Source: Candidula unifasciata (taxonomy: Eukaryota > Mollusca > Gastropoda > Stylommatophora > Geomitridae). From it: a stretch of DNA of 64,000 nt. Position numbers and translations under genes: made by a program. Shown here piece by piece: positions 1 through 10,815 of the stretch; position 1 is the first letter of the stretch, and the number at the start of each line of letters is the position of its first letter. The DNA lies in the NCBI GenBank assembly GCA_905116865.2, contig CAJHNH020006667.1, positions 74,501-138,500 on the forward strand, read 5' to 3'. The notes beneath the pieces were generated by a model. That model saw only the letters and a program-made list of their open reading frames with translations. It had not been told where the DNA came from and searched no databases.

Positions 1-900
1 ACCAGTATATGTCTAATATCAGCTCATCTGAAGGCTCTGTACTGAATTATTACACGGTAACGCCCTGAAATACTTTTCGACAACAGGAATTTACCAGTAC
101 GGATTCTGCGAATCCATTGTGGCTCCGAGAAGAACGCCTCCGAAACAAAGTCCCGATGAGATACAGCTCTAGGTCTGGGTCTAAAGAAAACCAGTTGCAC
201 TCGGACAGATGCAAGTCCTACTGAGAGCTTGGACTACGTAAACGTTCATACACTAGACATAAAGCGTTGAAATTCGCCATTCCTAGGCAGTGACAACCAA
301 ACAACCATAAAACACAACCCAAACGATTCAATTCTCACAATTATTGAAATAATTTACTAATAAAGGGCAATCACAGAAACTATACTGTCTTTACTGATAA
401 AATGGAACAAATGAAACGCATACGGGTGTATGCTTTCTTTGAATAACATAAATAATAGAAACGAATCATGAAGCTTTGTAACAAATAAAAGAAGGCGTTG
501 CAGCCAATGCTATCAGATAAAACAAAACACAACAGCAGGAAACAACCGTGTGGCCGATGACAACAGTCTAAGACAATGGACACTAACGTATTCACAATGC
601 CCAAGGAAACAGAACATGTAACAACCTGGGGTCACGTTAGAGACGTTTCTAAAATCAATACTGTGCCCTGTCTGATCAAATAACTTTGTTTTTCTGTGCC
701 CCGTGGTAATCTCAGACTTTGTTAATAAACCTAAAAATGTGTGATTTATGACGAGCCAGCGCAATGTTTTTGTCTTAATCATCTACAAGATCTATACACT
801 TTAGCTGCATGTACGGCTCTAACAGTATTCTTACTCCGACTCCTTCGATAAGGCCTCTGTTCATTAGATTTAAAGATGTCAGATTGCTTCTTCTCCTGCC
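1..900. other. No recognisable gene or repeat
   Basis: No exon with splice signals and family similarity, and no repeat family member, was recognised. It lies downstream of the minus-strand NMNAT exons, so unrecognised NMNAT sequence here cannot be excluded. Confidence 0.4.
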
Positions 901-904
901 CTTT

Positions 905-1620
905 ATCCCTCAAAGTAAAACTGGTCTTCAACCAACCAGCGTCAAGTCTTGATTCCCTCAAAGTAATACCGGTCATTAACCAACCAGCGTCAAGTCCTAA
1001 TTTACTTAAAGTCACATAAACCAACCAGTGTCAAGTCTCTATTCCCTTAAAGTACCATTAGTCATCAACCAACTAGTGTCAAGTCTTTAGTCCCTCGAAG
1101 TAAAAATGGCCATCAACCAACCAGTGTCACGTCTTTATTACCTTTAAGTTACATTGGTTATTAACCAACTAGTGTCAAGTCTTTATTTCCTTAAAGTAAC
1201 ATTGGTTATCAACGAACTAGTGTCAAGTCTTTATTTTCTTAAAGTAACATTGGTTATCAACCAACTAGTGTCAAGTCTTTTTTCCCTTAAAGTAACTTTA
1301 GTCACCAACCAACTAGTGTCAAGTCTTTATTCCCTTAAAGTAACAATGGTCATCAAACAACTAGTGTCAAGTCTTTATTTCCTTTAAGTAACAATGGTCA
1401 TCAACCAACCAGTGTCAAGTCTTTATTTCCTTTAAGTAACAATGGTCATCAACCGACCAGAGTCAAGTCTTTATTCCCTTAAAGTAACATTGGTCATCTA
1501 CCAACTAGTGTCAAGTCTTTGTTCCCTCGAAGTAAAAATGGTCATCAACCAACCAGTGTCAAGTCTTTATTTCCTTTAAGTAACAATGGTCATCAACCGA
1601 CCAGTGTCAAGTCTTTATAT
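905..1620. repeat. 48-bp minisatellite, about 15 copies
   Basis: A direct tandem array with a core like CAACCAACTAGTGTCAAGTC followed by TTTATTCCCTTAAAGTAACA and TTGGTCAT. The period is close to 48 bp, a multiple of three, so parts of the array are open in frame (1154-1387) although nothing suggests a gene. Left-hand copies are more diverged than the middle ones. Confidence 0.9.
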
Positions 1621-1639
1621 TAACTTTTCTTTTTACCTC

Positions 1640-1780
1640 TTTTCTCCTCTGCAACTTTATTTTTTTTTCTTCCGCATGTGCCCCTCTCCCTGTGGGTTCC
1701 AGTGCAAAAACAATTTAACCACAGTGTTATCAAGTGTTTTCAGCGTTCCTAACCACCGTCACCTCCACACCTCTCGATTC
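1640..1780 (-). mobile_element. Small LINE C-terminal fragment
   Basis: On the minus strand the sequence around 1690-1710 encodes LHWNPQGEG, like the RMSLHWNPQGHR motif at the C-terminus of the LINE fragment at 20175-20680. It is short, so the call rests on that motif alone. Confidence 0.4.
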
Positions 1781-1789
1781 ACTTGAATT

Positions 1790-2765
1790 TATCAAGTTCT
1801 CTCAGAAAGCGACATATTAGTGATTTTTGTAATACAATATATTCGCATATAATCTGCAAGGGCACCAATGATTTGAATGTGCAGTTTACTGGAGACTCAG
1901 GGCGGTGGGTACTTCGTGAAGTGTTAACGAGCATGGTTCCACTTAGCGCCATGACTTTGAAAATAGAATTCGAAAAAGGGCGAATCAAGAAATTCTACTG
2001 GTAAATAAGCGCGCTTCTGCGACCAAAAGATCACATGGAAATGACCCCGCCAAGAGGCAAAAAGGATACAGCAGCATCTAGTCATCCAGTAATAAAGACG
2101 CAACGTCAAAAAGGTCAGAGGCAGCTTCAGTGTGAGTAGCTAGCGTCTAATAACATAGGCAGATGGTTCTTCATAGTTTTCCTCCATGAGAAGAACAAAT
2201 AGTGTTGGGTGCTCGAGCCCAGACGCAACAATCGATTGCATGACCAACACTCTGAGCGACGATCTATCACGATGGGCTACTACAGACCACAATGAACGGG
2301 AAGATGGTAGCTGCGTCAGTAGGGTCTCCCCGGGTGTTTGGTTTGCGTATAAACAGTGGTCGGCATCTGTGGCTTAGGCGCTGCGAACGGGTTTCGTAAT
2401 TCCTAAGCACCTGGCATGAATCAAGCCTTAGGCGATTTGGCAGCAGACTACTTTGTATTGATTTTGACTAAAGTATCGACAGTCGACAGATTAGAATGCA
2501 ATGGCACACTACTGAAAGTAAATCTGACTAGTAACCTCAAACGGTTAAAACAAATACAGCTGTTGGTTCTGGAACAGCCTGTTAAGGATACGCAACTAAC
2601 TTATTACATATAGATAAATGCGATGCTCTTAAATTCGGCTTGTAATATTCCACCTTCATTGTACCCAATAGCAAGTAAGGCGTTGCCCAGCTGACCCCCC
2701 TCCCCCACCCCAACTGCCTAGCCAAACACAGCAGTGATTACCACATGAATGCTAGATCGCTTCTG
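1790..2765. other. Unassigned sequence
   Basis: No exon, RNA gene or repeat family recognised. There are only short open frames without motifs, and a C-rich run at 2695-2710. Confidence 0.4.
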
Positions 2766-2769
2766 TAAT

Positions 2770-3215
2770 AGTAACTATATCAATCAATCACACGCAGTCT
2801 CCACATTGAAGGGTCGCTGCAATGGATCTCCAACATACTCTGTGTCTTGTACTGTTAGTACATTCATTCAGACCACTTTTCGCCCTCTCCTGATGTTGTC
2901 ATCCCACTTGTATCGTTGTCTGCTTTTTTTACCTTCGACTTTTCCCTCCAGTATTATCTTTTAAGAATGTCATGTCTTTTAATGCGGCCGAAATATCAAC
3001 TGTCTCTTTTCTTTTCTATTCCAAATCTTCTCAGAACCTCTGTGTGTGTTTTTGTTTCCAGGACACCTCTTCTTCGGCATATTCACATCTCCAAGGACTT
3101 AATTTGATTCCACAGTTGCCTGTTCATTGTCCAGATTTCTGCACCATATATAAGGGCTGAGTGTACTCAACATTTGATGACTCATTTTTAGTTGATGGTT
3201 TCTAAAGGTGTCATT
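2770..3215 (-). mobile_element. Decayed LINE, post-RT C-terminal region
   Basis: Minus-strand translation gives LIYGAEIWTMNRQLWNQIKS, the 'LLYGxExW' block that follows the reverse transcriptase in RTE/CR1-like LINEs. Further fragments (EVLRRFGIEK, GRIKRHDILKR) appear in shifted frames. Stops and frameshifts make it a relic. Confidence 0.65.
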
Positions 3216-3519
3216 AGGTGACAGCAATATCGAACTTAATTTCTCCGTTCGTTATGTGGCGCTAGGTGTTGCATGCGCACTCGCAACACAGAAATAGAAT
3301 GGAGACTGTACTTACGGGCTGTATGTCACATCGCCTTGCATTATTGTTGAACTGTGATAACACAACACCACCATTTGGGTTGTAAGCCATATTATGAAAA
3401 TCTCGGCTAGAAAGCTTCTACAAAATCTTCTGTCTATCCTCTTTTTTATTGGGTCAGCTAGGGAATGGGTGGATTTTTTGGCGAGATCCTCCACAAAACT
3501 CACTCTTTCTTCGATAATT

Positions 3520-3583
3520 AAACAGGGCTATGGTCTTCTGTCGCTCATATCTCTACTCTGTCTTTTTTTCCTTTTTCTTCCCT

Positions 3584-3650
<67 letters not shown>

Positions 3651-3830
3651 CTATCTATATCTTCCTCCTTGTTTCTTCTACTCTAACACATAACCTATTT
3701 GCCCAATACGTCTGAAGACCTAAAAAAAGGGTGCTCAAATTTGTACTTTACTTTTACAGTGTTCTTCACAAGGTACATTGTTTATTTTCTTCTCTGCTAT
3801 TCTGCCGAAGCAGCCAAAATTCTCCAGTAG
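3520..3830. repeat. Copy 1 of a duplicated block with internal (CT)n
   Basis: The block contains a GGGCTATGGTCT motif, CTCTACTCTGTC, a (CT)n tract at about 3589-3647, CTAACACATAA, then TTCTTCACAAGGTACATTGTTTA. The same string of landmarks in the same order occurs at 4430-4690, so this is a dispersed or duplicated unit that includes the microsatellite. Confidence 0.65.
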
Positions 3831-3950
3831 GAAGGAGGGCGTGGGCCGCACCGGGTGACATTGCTGGGGCGACCAAAATAGTAATTTTTTTTTTTTTTTT
3901 TAATTTTTAAATATAAGTGGTGAGAAGGTGAAAAATGGCAATCAGAAAAC

Positions 3951-4229
3951 GGGTACTTCAGTTCTAATTCATCCCAAAAAAAAGGAAATCCGGGAATTAT
4001 TGGGAAAGTCCAATATTCGAGGGGGTGCTAAAATTACCACAAAGCCTATAATTTGGTTTGACAATAACAAGAGAATGCCCTAGCATGAAAATGAAAGTGA
4101 TCTTTGTCAGTCCCGACCGCTCAGGGACACCGATAACCCTAACCCAACCCATAAGACCCCTAGAATACTGGACTTTCCCGGGAACACCCTGATTTCCTTT
4201 GTTTGGGCCGAATTAAAACTGAAGAACCC
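3951..4229. mobile_element. MITE with about 74-bp terminal inverted repeats
   Basis: The left arm begins GGGTACTTCAGTTCTAATTC (3951) and runs to about 4026. The right arm (4156-4229) reverse-complements to GGGTTCTTCAGTTTTAATTC and stays similar through GGAAATCxGGG and GGGAAAGTCCA to ATTCxAGGGG. The 130-bp middle has no coding capacity. Target duplication is unclear; AAAAC flanks both sides. This is a non-autonomous DNA transposon; the superfamily is not assigned. Confidence 0.8.
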
Positions 4230-4429
4230 AAAAACATTTTAAACCTAAGTTGTGTGTGGGGCGGGGGACATATAAAAACTTCCGCACCTGGTACCACACG
4301 ACCTGGCTAGACCACTGTATACCCTGCAATCCAGTCGGTTAGCCGATGCGCCCAAGGCGTAGAAAATGTGAAGCTGACTGGTTCTGCCTTCGTCTGGTTT
4401 GACATCTTTTCATGATTTTTCTTCTTTGG

Positions 4430-4517
4430 TCCTTGAACAGGGCTTTGGTCTCTTTTCACTCTAGCTCTACTCTGTCCTCTCTTCCTCTCTCGATTCATTT
4501 CTCTTCCTATACCTTTG

Positions 4518-4587
<70 letters not shown>

Positions 4588-4690
4588 AGCACATAATTAA
4601 TTATTTCTTGTCGTTCTCCCTGTTTCTTCACACAAGGTACATTGTTTACTGACTTCCCTGCCACTGTGTCCAAATATCCAACATTCCCCA
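4430..4690. repeat. Copy 2 of the duplicated block with internal (CT)n
   Basis: The landmarks GGGCTTTGGTCTC, CTCTACTCTGTCC, a (CT)n tract at about 4520-4582, CTAGCACATAA, and TTCACACAAGGTACATTGTTTA match the block at 3520-3830. Confidence 0.65.
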
Positions 4691-4904
4691 TTACCAATCA
4701 ATTACGAAATGCGCCCCAAAGCGTGGAAGGAAAATGGTTCTTTGCCGTGAAACTCTGCACAAAGAGTACACATGGCTTTGAGATAACAGCGTCTGTCAGT
4801 CATACGTCTAGAAATTAACTTCCTTTTGATGCGGTTTCGTTTTTCGATAGCACGTGGTGCTGGTGGCGCCCATAAGAAAGGTTTAAACAAAACTGCTAAG
4901 ATTT

Positions 4905-5220
4905 GTAGAATAACTGCTGAGAGGCACGGCCAACTGCTGAGAGGTACTGCAGAAAAACTGCTGAGAGGTATGACAGAAAAAAGGTGCATAGAGGTACAGC
5001 TGAAAAACTGCTGTGAGGTACAGCTGAAAAACTGCTGTGAGGTTCGGCTGAAAAACTGCTGAGAGGTACGATAGAAAAGCTGTTGAAAGGTATGTCAGAG
5101 CAACCGCTGAAAGGAATGACAGAAAAGAAAAGGCTGAGGTATAGCAACAACAACAACAAAGCTATGGATATTTACGGCACAAAAACTGCTGAGAGGTACG
5201 GCAGAAAAACTAAAAGGTTA
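4905..5220. repeat. 24-bp tandem repeat, about 12 copies
   Basis: Repeats of a unit like CTGCTGAGAGGTACGGCAGA plus AAAA, with variants (GCTGAAAAACTGCTGTGAGG). The array resumes at about 5476 (CTGCTGAGAGATACAGCAG) after a SINE-like insertion, so the original array was longer. The period is a multiple of three, which produces open frames on both strands. Confidence 0.85.
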
Positions 5221-5234
5221 TTTTAAAAAAAAGG

Positions 5235-5475
5235 TTAAAGTCGAGAGGATCGACTTCATTGCACCGGGTTTGATCCCATAGGGCTCAGTCTCTCCCCGCA
5301 GAACGGCTAGCTAAGAGCGTCGCACAGAGCATGAACTCCGTAGCACCGGCGACGATCCCCGTGTTTCTCCGTACAAATCGCACTCATGAACTGAAGGGCT
5401 CAGCCGTAGAAGGAACCCATAACCTTCAGAGCGCAAGGCAAACGGCTTGACCACTACGCCACGTAGACTCCCTAA
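5235..5475 (-). mobile_element. tRNA-derived SINE inserted in the 24-bp array
   Basis: Read on the minus strand it starts GGGAGTCTACGTGGCGTAGT and GGTCAAGCCG (A-box-like), followed by a B-box-like GGGTTCCTTCTAC. The body includes GATCGTCGCCGGTGCTACGG, a core also present in the SINE at 7220-7645. The flanking array copies show it landed in the minisatellite. Confidence 0.65.
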
Positions 5476-5479
5476 AACT

Positions 5480-6040
5480 GCTGAGAGATACAGCAGGGAA
5501 AAAAAAGGGGGGGGGGCATTGCTAGGAAAGGACAGCCAGCAACACTGTCATAGATTCCCTTCACATTATGTGATCCACAAAATATTGACATCGTTGTTCC
5601 AGTGTGGGTAATTGGCATGGGCGTACTCAATACTGTAGACTTTACCAAAGCCAGGTCGCGGCGTAACGGATCTGGGTGATCATCTTCCTTTCTTGCCGTG
5701 TTGGCAAATGTTACAAAGCTCTATAAGCTAACAGTGTGTCTGGCGGACGGCGAGTAACACATAACTAGATGAAGTAAACAGGTACTATCTATGGGTCAAG
5801 GGGAGATAACAGAATCACTATACATAGAGATCACAGTAAAATAATGGTTGTTCGGTGTGGCTGGCCTGTGAATTCTCCGAATTAGTTTTAAGGCAAAAAA
5901 TGAATGCACTGACGACCAAAATGTTGAGTTCTCAAACAGCTTCCATTTAATGAAGGCAAGGTAATGTACAGATGTATCTCCCAACACGGTAGCAAATTAA
6001 CATCCACATGGAAAAGGGTGCAGAGCTCTCGATCCGCTCT
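5480..6040. other. Unassigned sequence
   Basis: After a G-rich run at 5508-5518 no exon, repeat family or RNA gene was recognised. Confidence 0.4.
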
Positions 6041-6041
6041 C

Positions 6042-6430
6042 CAACTCAGAATAAGTGAGTTGCGTAAAACAGGAATGTGATTTCATAATTCAGAACTGGG
6101 AGGGTGCGTAAGATATGGACAGGTACATCACAATTCAGAACTAGTGGGGTGTGTAAGAAAGGGACTGGAACTTCACAAAGCAGAACAAGTGGGATGCGTA
6201 AGACAGGGACTGGGACTTCACAAGTGGGGTGCGTAGGATAAGTACTCGAACTTCACAACTCAGAACTAGTGAGTGCGTAAGATGGTGACAAGCACTTCTT
6301 ATCAACTCACGCAAAATGATTTCTCAGACGGTTCACTGGGAGAGTTTTTAGAGTGTATTTCTACCGGTGTTTCGAAACTCAGAACTACTGGGGTGCGTTA
6401 AGATGGGGGACGAACACCTCACTTCTGCAG
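6042..6430. repeat. Diverged ~46-bp tandem repeat
   Basis: Repeated phrases CAACTCAGAACTAGTGGGGT, GCGTAAGACAGGGACTGG and AACTTCACA recur about six times from 6042 to 6300, with one more copy near 6376. Copies are diverged and one is shortened. Confidence 0.75.
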
Positions 6431-6714
6431 AGAGAAATGTGAAGATATCGTCAGGTCATGACTCAGTATAACCCCTGCAAACTAGTGGAGATACGGTTTA
6501 GCTTGATTATGCACTTCTCTTTCTTACCGCCAAAGGTTTTAGATACTTCATTGTTTATATACTCTAACACAATGACCAAAGAGAAATATAGAAATATGCA
6601 ATCGAAATCAGTATTCTTCAACTTGTGGCCTGTGGAAATGTCTTGATGATCCGACAAGAATGTCTGTCTAATCATACATCAGCTACATGATCCCGGCACT
6701 AAATTTCTCATCAG

Positions 6715-7060
6715 CAGGTCCTTTGTAGAACGTCGCTCTCGTCACGACATGCCTGAAAGTCTCCCTCTCTTTCTTTGGCCAGTTTTTCTGCCGTGTGTGC
6801 TTTTTAGCCAATGCATCTTCAGTGACTTGTATCTACTTTCGCGGATGTCTGCACCTGTCTCGTTTTCCGGAAACTGTACCCTTCGGCACTGTTCTCTCCA
6901 GGCCACCATGAAGGTCTGACATGGCTAAAATAGCTCAGCTTTCGGGACAGGATGCTGTCTATAAGCCAATTCTCCTCAATACTCAGATCATAAAGGATGT
7001 CAGTGTTTTTCTTCTTCTTGGTCCATGACATTTTAAGAATTTGCATGTAGCATTTCAGTC
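6715..7060 (-). mobile_element. LINE 3' fragment (C-terminal family seen several times)
   Basis: Minus-strand translation contains LKMSWTKKKKNTDILYDLSI, then EENWLIDSILSRKLSYFSHV. The same segment occurs at 52600-52810, 55380-55825 and 57250-57655. It is the post-RT C-terminus of an RTE-like LINE, truncated and shifted. Confidence 0.7.
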
Positions 7061-7219
7061 GCTAAATTACTGCAAACACTGTATAATTGCTAAGCAGCAT
7101 TAGCCGAAAACTAACAGAGACAAAAATGTGCTATGTACAGTTAGCTGTCAGGTGTCCGCAAAACAATTTCAACCGTGTCGCCGTTCCTAACTCCGAGGGT
7201 CCAACCAGTTGAAGAACAC

Positions 7220-7645
7220 TATTCTTTAGGTTTGAGGTTCTGAACAACGGATCAACATCGTTGCACACGGGGGGTAACCCATAAGTGCTCCGCTCTTCTT
7301 CTAACTCAAGTCTCGCTCTTCTTCTAACTAAAGTCTGAGTCCGAAGAAACTCAGCACAGTGCACAGGTTCTGTAGCACCGGCAATGATCCTGGAATACTT
7401 TGGGTAGATTTTTAACTCCAACTTTTGCCCGGGCAGCGCCGTTATGCTACTCTTTTGGATTTCGAAATGCCAAGGGATTTTTTACGTGCGCAACAATGCA
7501 CAGGGGCGTCCGATCTCACTGCCCCGAGACCAGGGGGAATTACTAGAAGTCCAAGTCCAGGTGAAAAAATCCCAGCCCTTACCGGGATTTGAACCTGGAA
7601 CCTCTAGCACTCGAGGCGGACACCATTCCTCAAGACCACGCAGCC
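7220..7645 (-). mobile_element. tRNA-derived SINE (family with ACTTATGGGTT 3' half), near full length
   Basis: On the minus strand: a tRNA-like head (GGCTGCGTGGTCTTGAGG), a perfect B box GGTTCAAATCC, then ATCGGACGCCCCTGTGCATT, AAAAATCCCTTGGCA, CGGCGCTGCCCGGGCAAA, the CCGGTGCTACAGAACCTGTG core and the end GATGTTGATCCGTTGTTCAG. A 19-bp duplication (AGTTAGAAGAAGAGCG type) lies near 7305-7335. Other copies are at 16545-16905, 47165-47540 and 13385-13530. Confidence 0.85.
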
Positions 7646-7825
7646 TCTAAAGAGCACGAACAATAGATTCCTTAAACAAAATAAACACTAGCAAGTTTTA
7701 ATTTACATCGTTCTCCCCTGGCTCTTAGACCGCTGATACAAAAATCAACAGCAGCAAGCTCCCCGAGCCAGAACAACGCATTCGTGGGTACAGGAGAGAA
7801 AAAAAAGGGAAAAAAAGGGGGGGGG

Positions 7826-7829
<4 letters not shown>

Positions 7830-7893
<64 letters not shown>
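7830..7893. repeat. (AG)n microsatellite
   Basis: A pure AG dinucleotide run of about 62 bp preceded by a G-rich run at 7818-7828. Confidence 0.95.
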
Positions 7894-7896
<3 letters not shown>

Positions 7897-7899
7897 AGG

Positions 7900-8750
7900 C
7901 GCAGAGATTGTAGGCACGCTCCGATCACTACGCGGATAAATATATCCAGAATCTAACACATTACAAACACAGAGGAAGCACATAACAATACCCAATGATT
8001 AAAATTATGGACGGAAGGGGAGGGATTTGCTGAGGATTTAGCTGTAAAATACGCGTGTAGGAAATGAATATGGCATTGCACTCTAGTCCTGTTTTCCTTC
8101 ATTCTAATGCAAACACTGACATCAGAATGTGCACGCAACAGGATACCGTGTTCCCAGAAAATGAGAAAATGTGTTAAATTAATTTGTGGGTGCTGTTTAC
8201 GTTTCCAGGCCCAAGAGTTAGAGTAACTTTCCTTGCCATTCATGCTTCATTAGGTCGCTGGACATCTCCGGGGCAGTCATGTTTTCCTTATTGTGAACGG
8301 TTTAACCGCTGCCTCTTTGCTCGTCTTCTCATCGCTCGCTTGTGTGATTGCTAGCTGCGCGACGGTTCGGGACTATGAACAGCGATATTTTTCTATTTCT
8401 ACGTTCTTTGTAATTGCGTTCTTTCTCTCCGGGGGAAACCACCACCAACGAACGTAGAAATACAAAACGCATCTCAGTTTCGATAGCTAGGAATAGTCGC
8501 GCCTGTGGCGCCTTCCCCTGCAGTACCTCTTACTTGTACACAGGGGTCTGCGGCGCCTGAAATAGACTTACAACAACACAACCTCCCACAAACACCAAAT
8601 ACGCAGAGCGAACGCCAAACCTTTATTTAAGTAATAAATCAGCGGAGGCTTTATTCCCTCTGGGCAGGAGTTTGTTGACGAAATACTTAAAACTGGGAGG
8701 AAAACTAATTAACCTAGATCACACTGCAGCCAGTATGTCGGTACCGTACT
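7900..8750. other. Unassigned sequence
   Basis: No exon or known repeat was recognised. Minus-strand open frame 7953-8243 has no motif and no splice support. Confidence 0.4.
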
Positions 8751-8751
8751 G

Positions 8752-8995
8752 AATCAACCCCTTGTGGGTTCAGGGGGCACCATTTGGGAAAGGTGGGAGA
8801 GGGAGAGGGAGACTGACCACACAGCCCCCACATAAGCCCACATAAGAATGTCATAAAATGCGACTAATTAGGAGTCTGCTTAAATCGGGTGTGTGGGGTC
8901 GAAAGGTGTAGATATCGCAAACTATCTGTAAACCACAACACAACGTGGCGTACGCAGTTTCAAAGCCGAGCGCCGATGAAGTACTGAATTCTGAC
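8752..8995 (+). mobile_element. Short repeat, shared 5' module with 'beta' 3' end
   Basis: It starts CCCCTTGTGGGTTCAGGGGG, contains AATGTCATAAAATGCGACTA and ends TATCTGTAAACCACAACACA. The head resembles the repeats at 12612 and 19446, but the 3' half is like 54050-54235. Confidence 0.6.
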
Positions 8996-9029
8996 CTTGT
9001 TTAATCGTAATATGCCTCTCCGAAGATGT

Positions 9030-10815
9030 TAAGCTGTAGTTCAGTTGCTGTGCACTCCGAAAGTTTCGGAGCTAATTGAAAGGAAAGATGAACTGGCTTC
9101 GGGGAAAGCCCCAGACAGAGATGGAATTCCTGTTGAGATAATCAGGAGTGGGAAAGACATTCTAACCCGACACACTAACCAGCTAATAACACTCTACTGG
9201 CAAGAGGGACAGGTTCCGCTAGACTTCAAAGACTCAAGCATCATAACTATGTAAAAGAACAAAGGTGATCGGAGTGACTGCAATAACTACAAGTGACTAT
9301 TACTGCTGTGTACTGGTGGGAAAGTACTTGCGAGAATTGTTCTGCGAAGACTCCAAATCCTAGAAGACCAGGTTTGCCTAGAGTAACAGTGTGGCTTTCG
9401 TGAGAACCTGTCTACCACATATATCAAAAATCAGCCTCTGTATGTTGTTTTATTGATCTTAGCAAGGCATTTGATTTGGTTAGTCAAAAGGTTATGTTCA
9501 ACACACTGAAGAAGATTGGGTGTCCACCTACTCGTTCCACACAGGTATTAAAGGTACAATCAACTTTGATGGTTAACATCGGAGGAGTTTGTAATCAACA
9601 ATGGAGTGAAGCAGGGGTGTGTACTTGCTCCTACACTCTTTTAAATATACTTCTCACTTGTTTTGGAACATGCCTTTCCAGATCAGGAGGGTGGTATATT
9701 CATCCATTCTCCATCTGACGGCAGCCTTTACAATGTTCGCAGGCTGAAGGCCAACACTAAGATAAGAAAGGTACTTATCAGAGAGCTGCTGATTGCAAAT
9801 GATGCAGCAATAACTACCCACTCAGAGGAGGGGCTGCAATTTTTATTATCTGCATTTGCTGATGCTTGCTTTAATTTGGACTAACAGTCAACCAAAAGAA
9901 GACAAAGGTTATGGGCATAAAGAAGACAGAGGTAATGGTGCAAGGTGTTAATGATAGACCTGCGGTCTACACTGACGGTTAAGAGCTGGAGACAGTTGAC
10001 CATTTTACTTATTTGATTTCCAAAGTGAATGACAAACTATCGCTGAACCAAGAAATCAATATCAAGATAGATAAGACAGCAATAAAAATGAGCAGATTAA
10101 CAAAAAGAGTTTGGGAGAACAAAAAGCTCACAATTAAAACAAAAACTCTTGTCTATCAGGTTTGTGTTCTAAGCACTCTGCTTTGTGGCAGTGAAACTTG
10201 GTCAACTTATTTGCATCAGGAGAGACGGCTAAACAGCTTTCTCATGCGATGCCTAAGAAGAATACTTGGCATTAACTGGCAGGACAATATAACATACACT
10301 GAGATATTGGAAACAGCATGTACCACAATAGTCATCCCAATGCTCAGTCTACCGAGGCTCAGGGAGCTGGGTCACACATGGAGAATGAAGGATGGCAGAG
10401 TCCCTAATAACATCCTCTAATGTGAATTAAATACGGATAGAAGATGTCAAGACCGTCTTTACTATGATATAATGACGTGTGCAAGCGGGACATAAATGAT
10501 ACAGGTATTGAGGTGGACTCGTGGGAATACAATGCCATGGATTATGTTGTGTGGAGGGGACATAATAGGAAGGGAATGAGAATAAAGGAAGAAATGGCTG
10601 CAGAAAGGATGATAACTTAAGAGTCTGAGAAGAAACAGACTAAACACAAATGTTGACAACAAAGGTCCTGAAATCAAATGCTATAATTGTGGAATACTTT
10701 TCTTAACGAGGTCGGGTCTTGCTAGTCACACTCGCCACCGCTATGGGCTGTGAGTCCCACGCCTCCTTATAGCGCAATATAACACTATCGTCTGGAAAGT
10801 TGGAAAGGTGCCAAT
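9030..10815 (+). mobile_element. Decayed RTE-like LINE (5'-truncated), with C-terminal zinc finger
   Basis: Three-frame reading gives RT blocks in order: GKAPDRDGIPVEIIRSGKDI, KDSSIITM, NKGDRSDCNNYK, CFIDLSKAFDLV-like, then TLLCGSETWSTYLHQERRLN, RCLRRILGINWQDNIT and LPRLRELGHTWRMKDGRVPN. It ends with a C2H2-like finger (CYNCGILF...SHTRHRYG). The 3' end is GGAAAGGTGCCAATCAATCA, with a tetranucleotide-type tail. Many stops and frameshifts; the same family as the element at 25807-29330. Confidence 0.85.

Noticed and set aside
7560..7645. tRNA gene on the minus strand (perfect B box)
   Set aside because: It continues into a SINE body shared by three other copies, and the tRNA fold is not complete.
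7953..8243. Possible minus-strand NMNAT exon
   Set aside because: The translation has none of the expected GADLLESF, NDISxTxxR or RYLxPD motifs.
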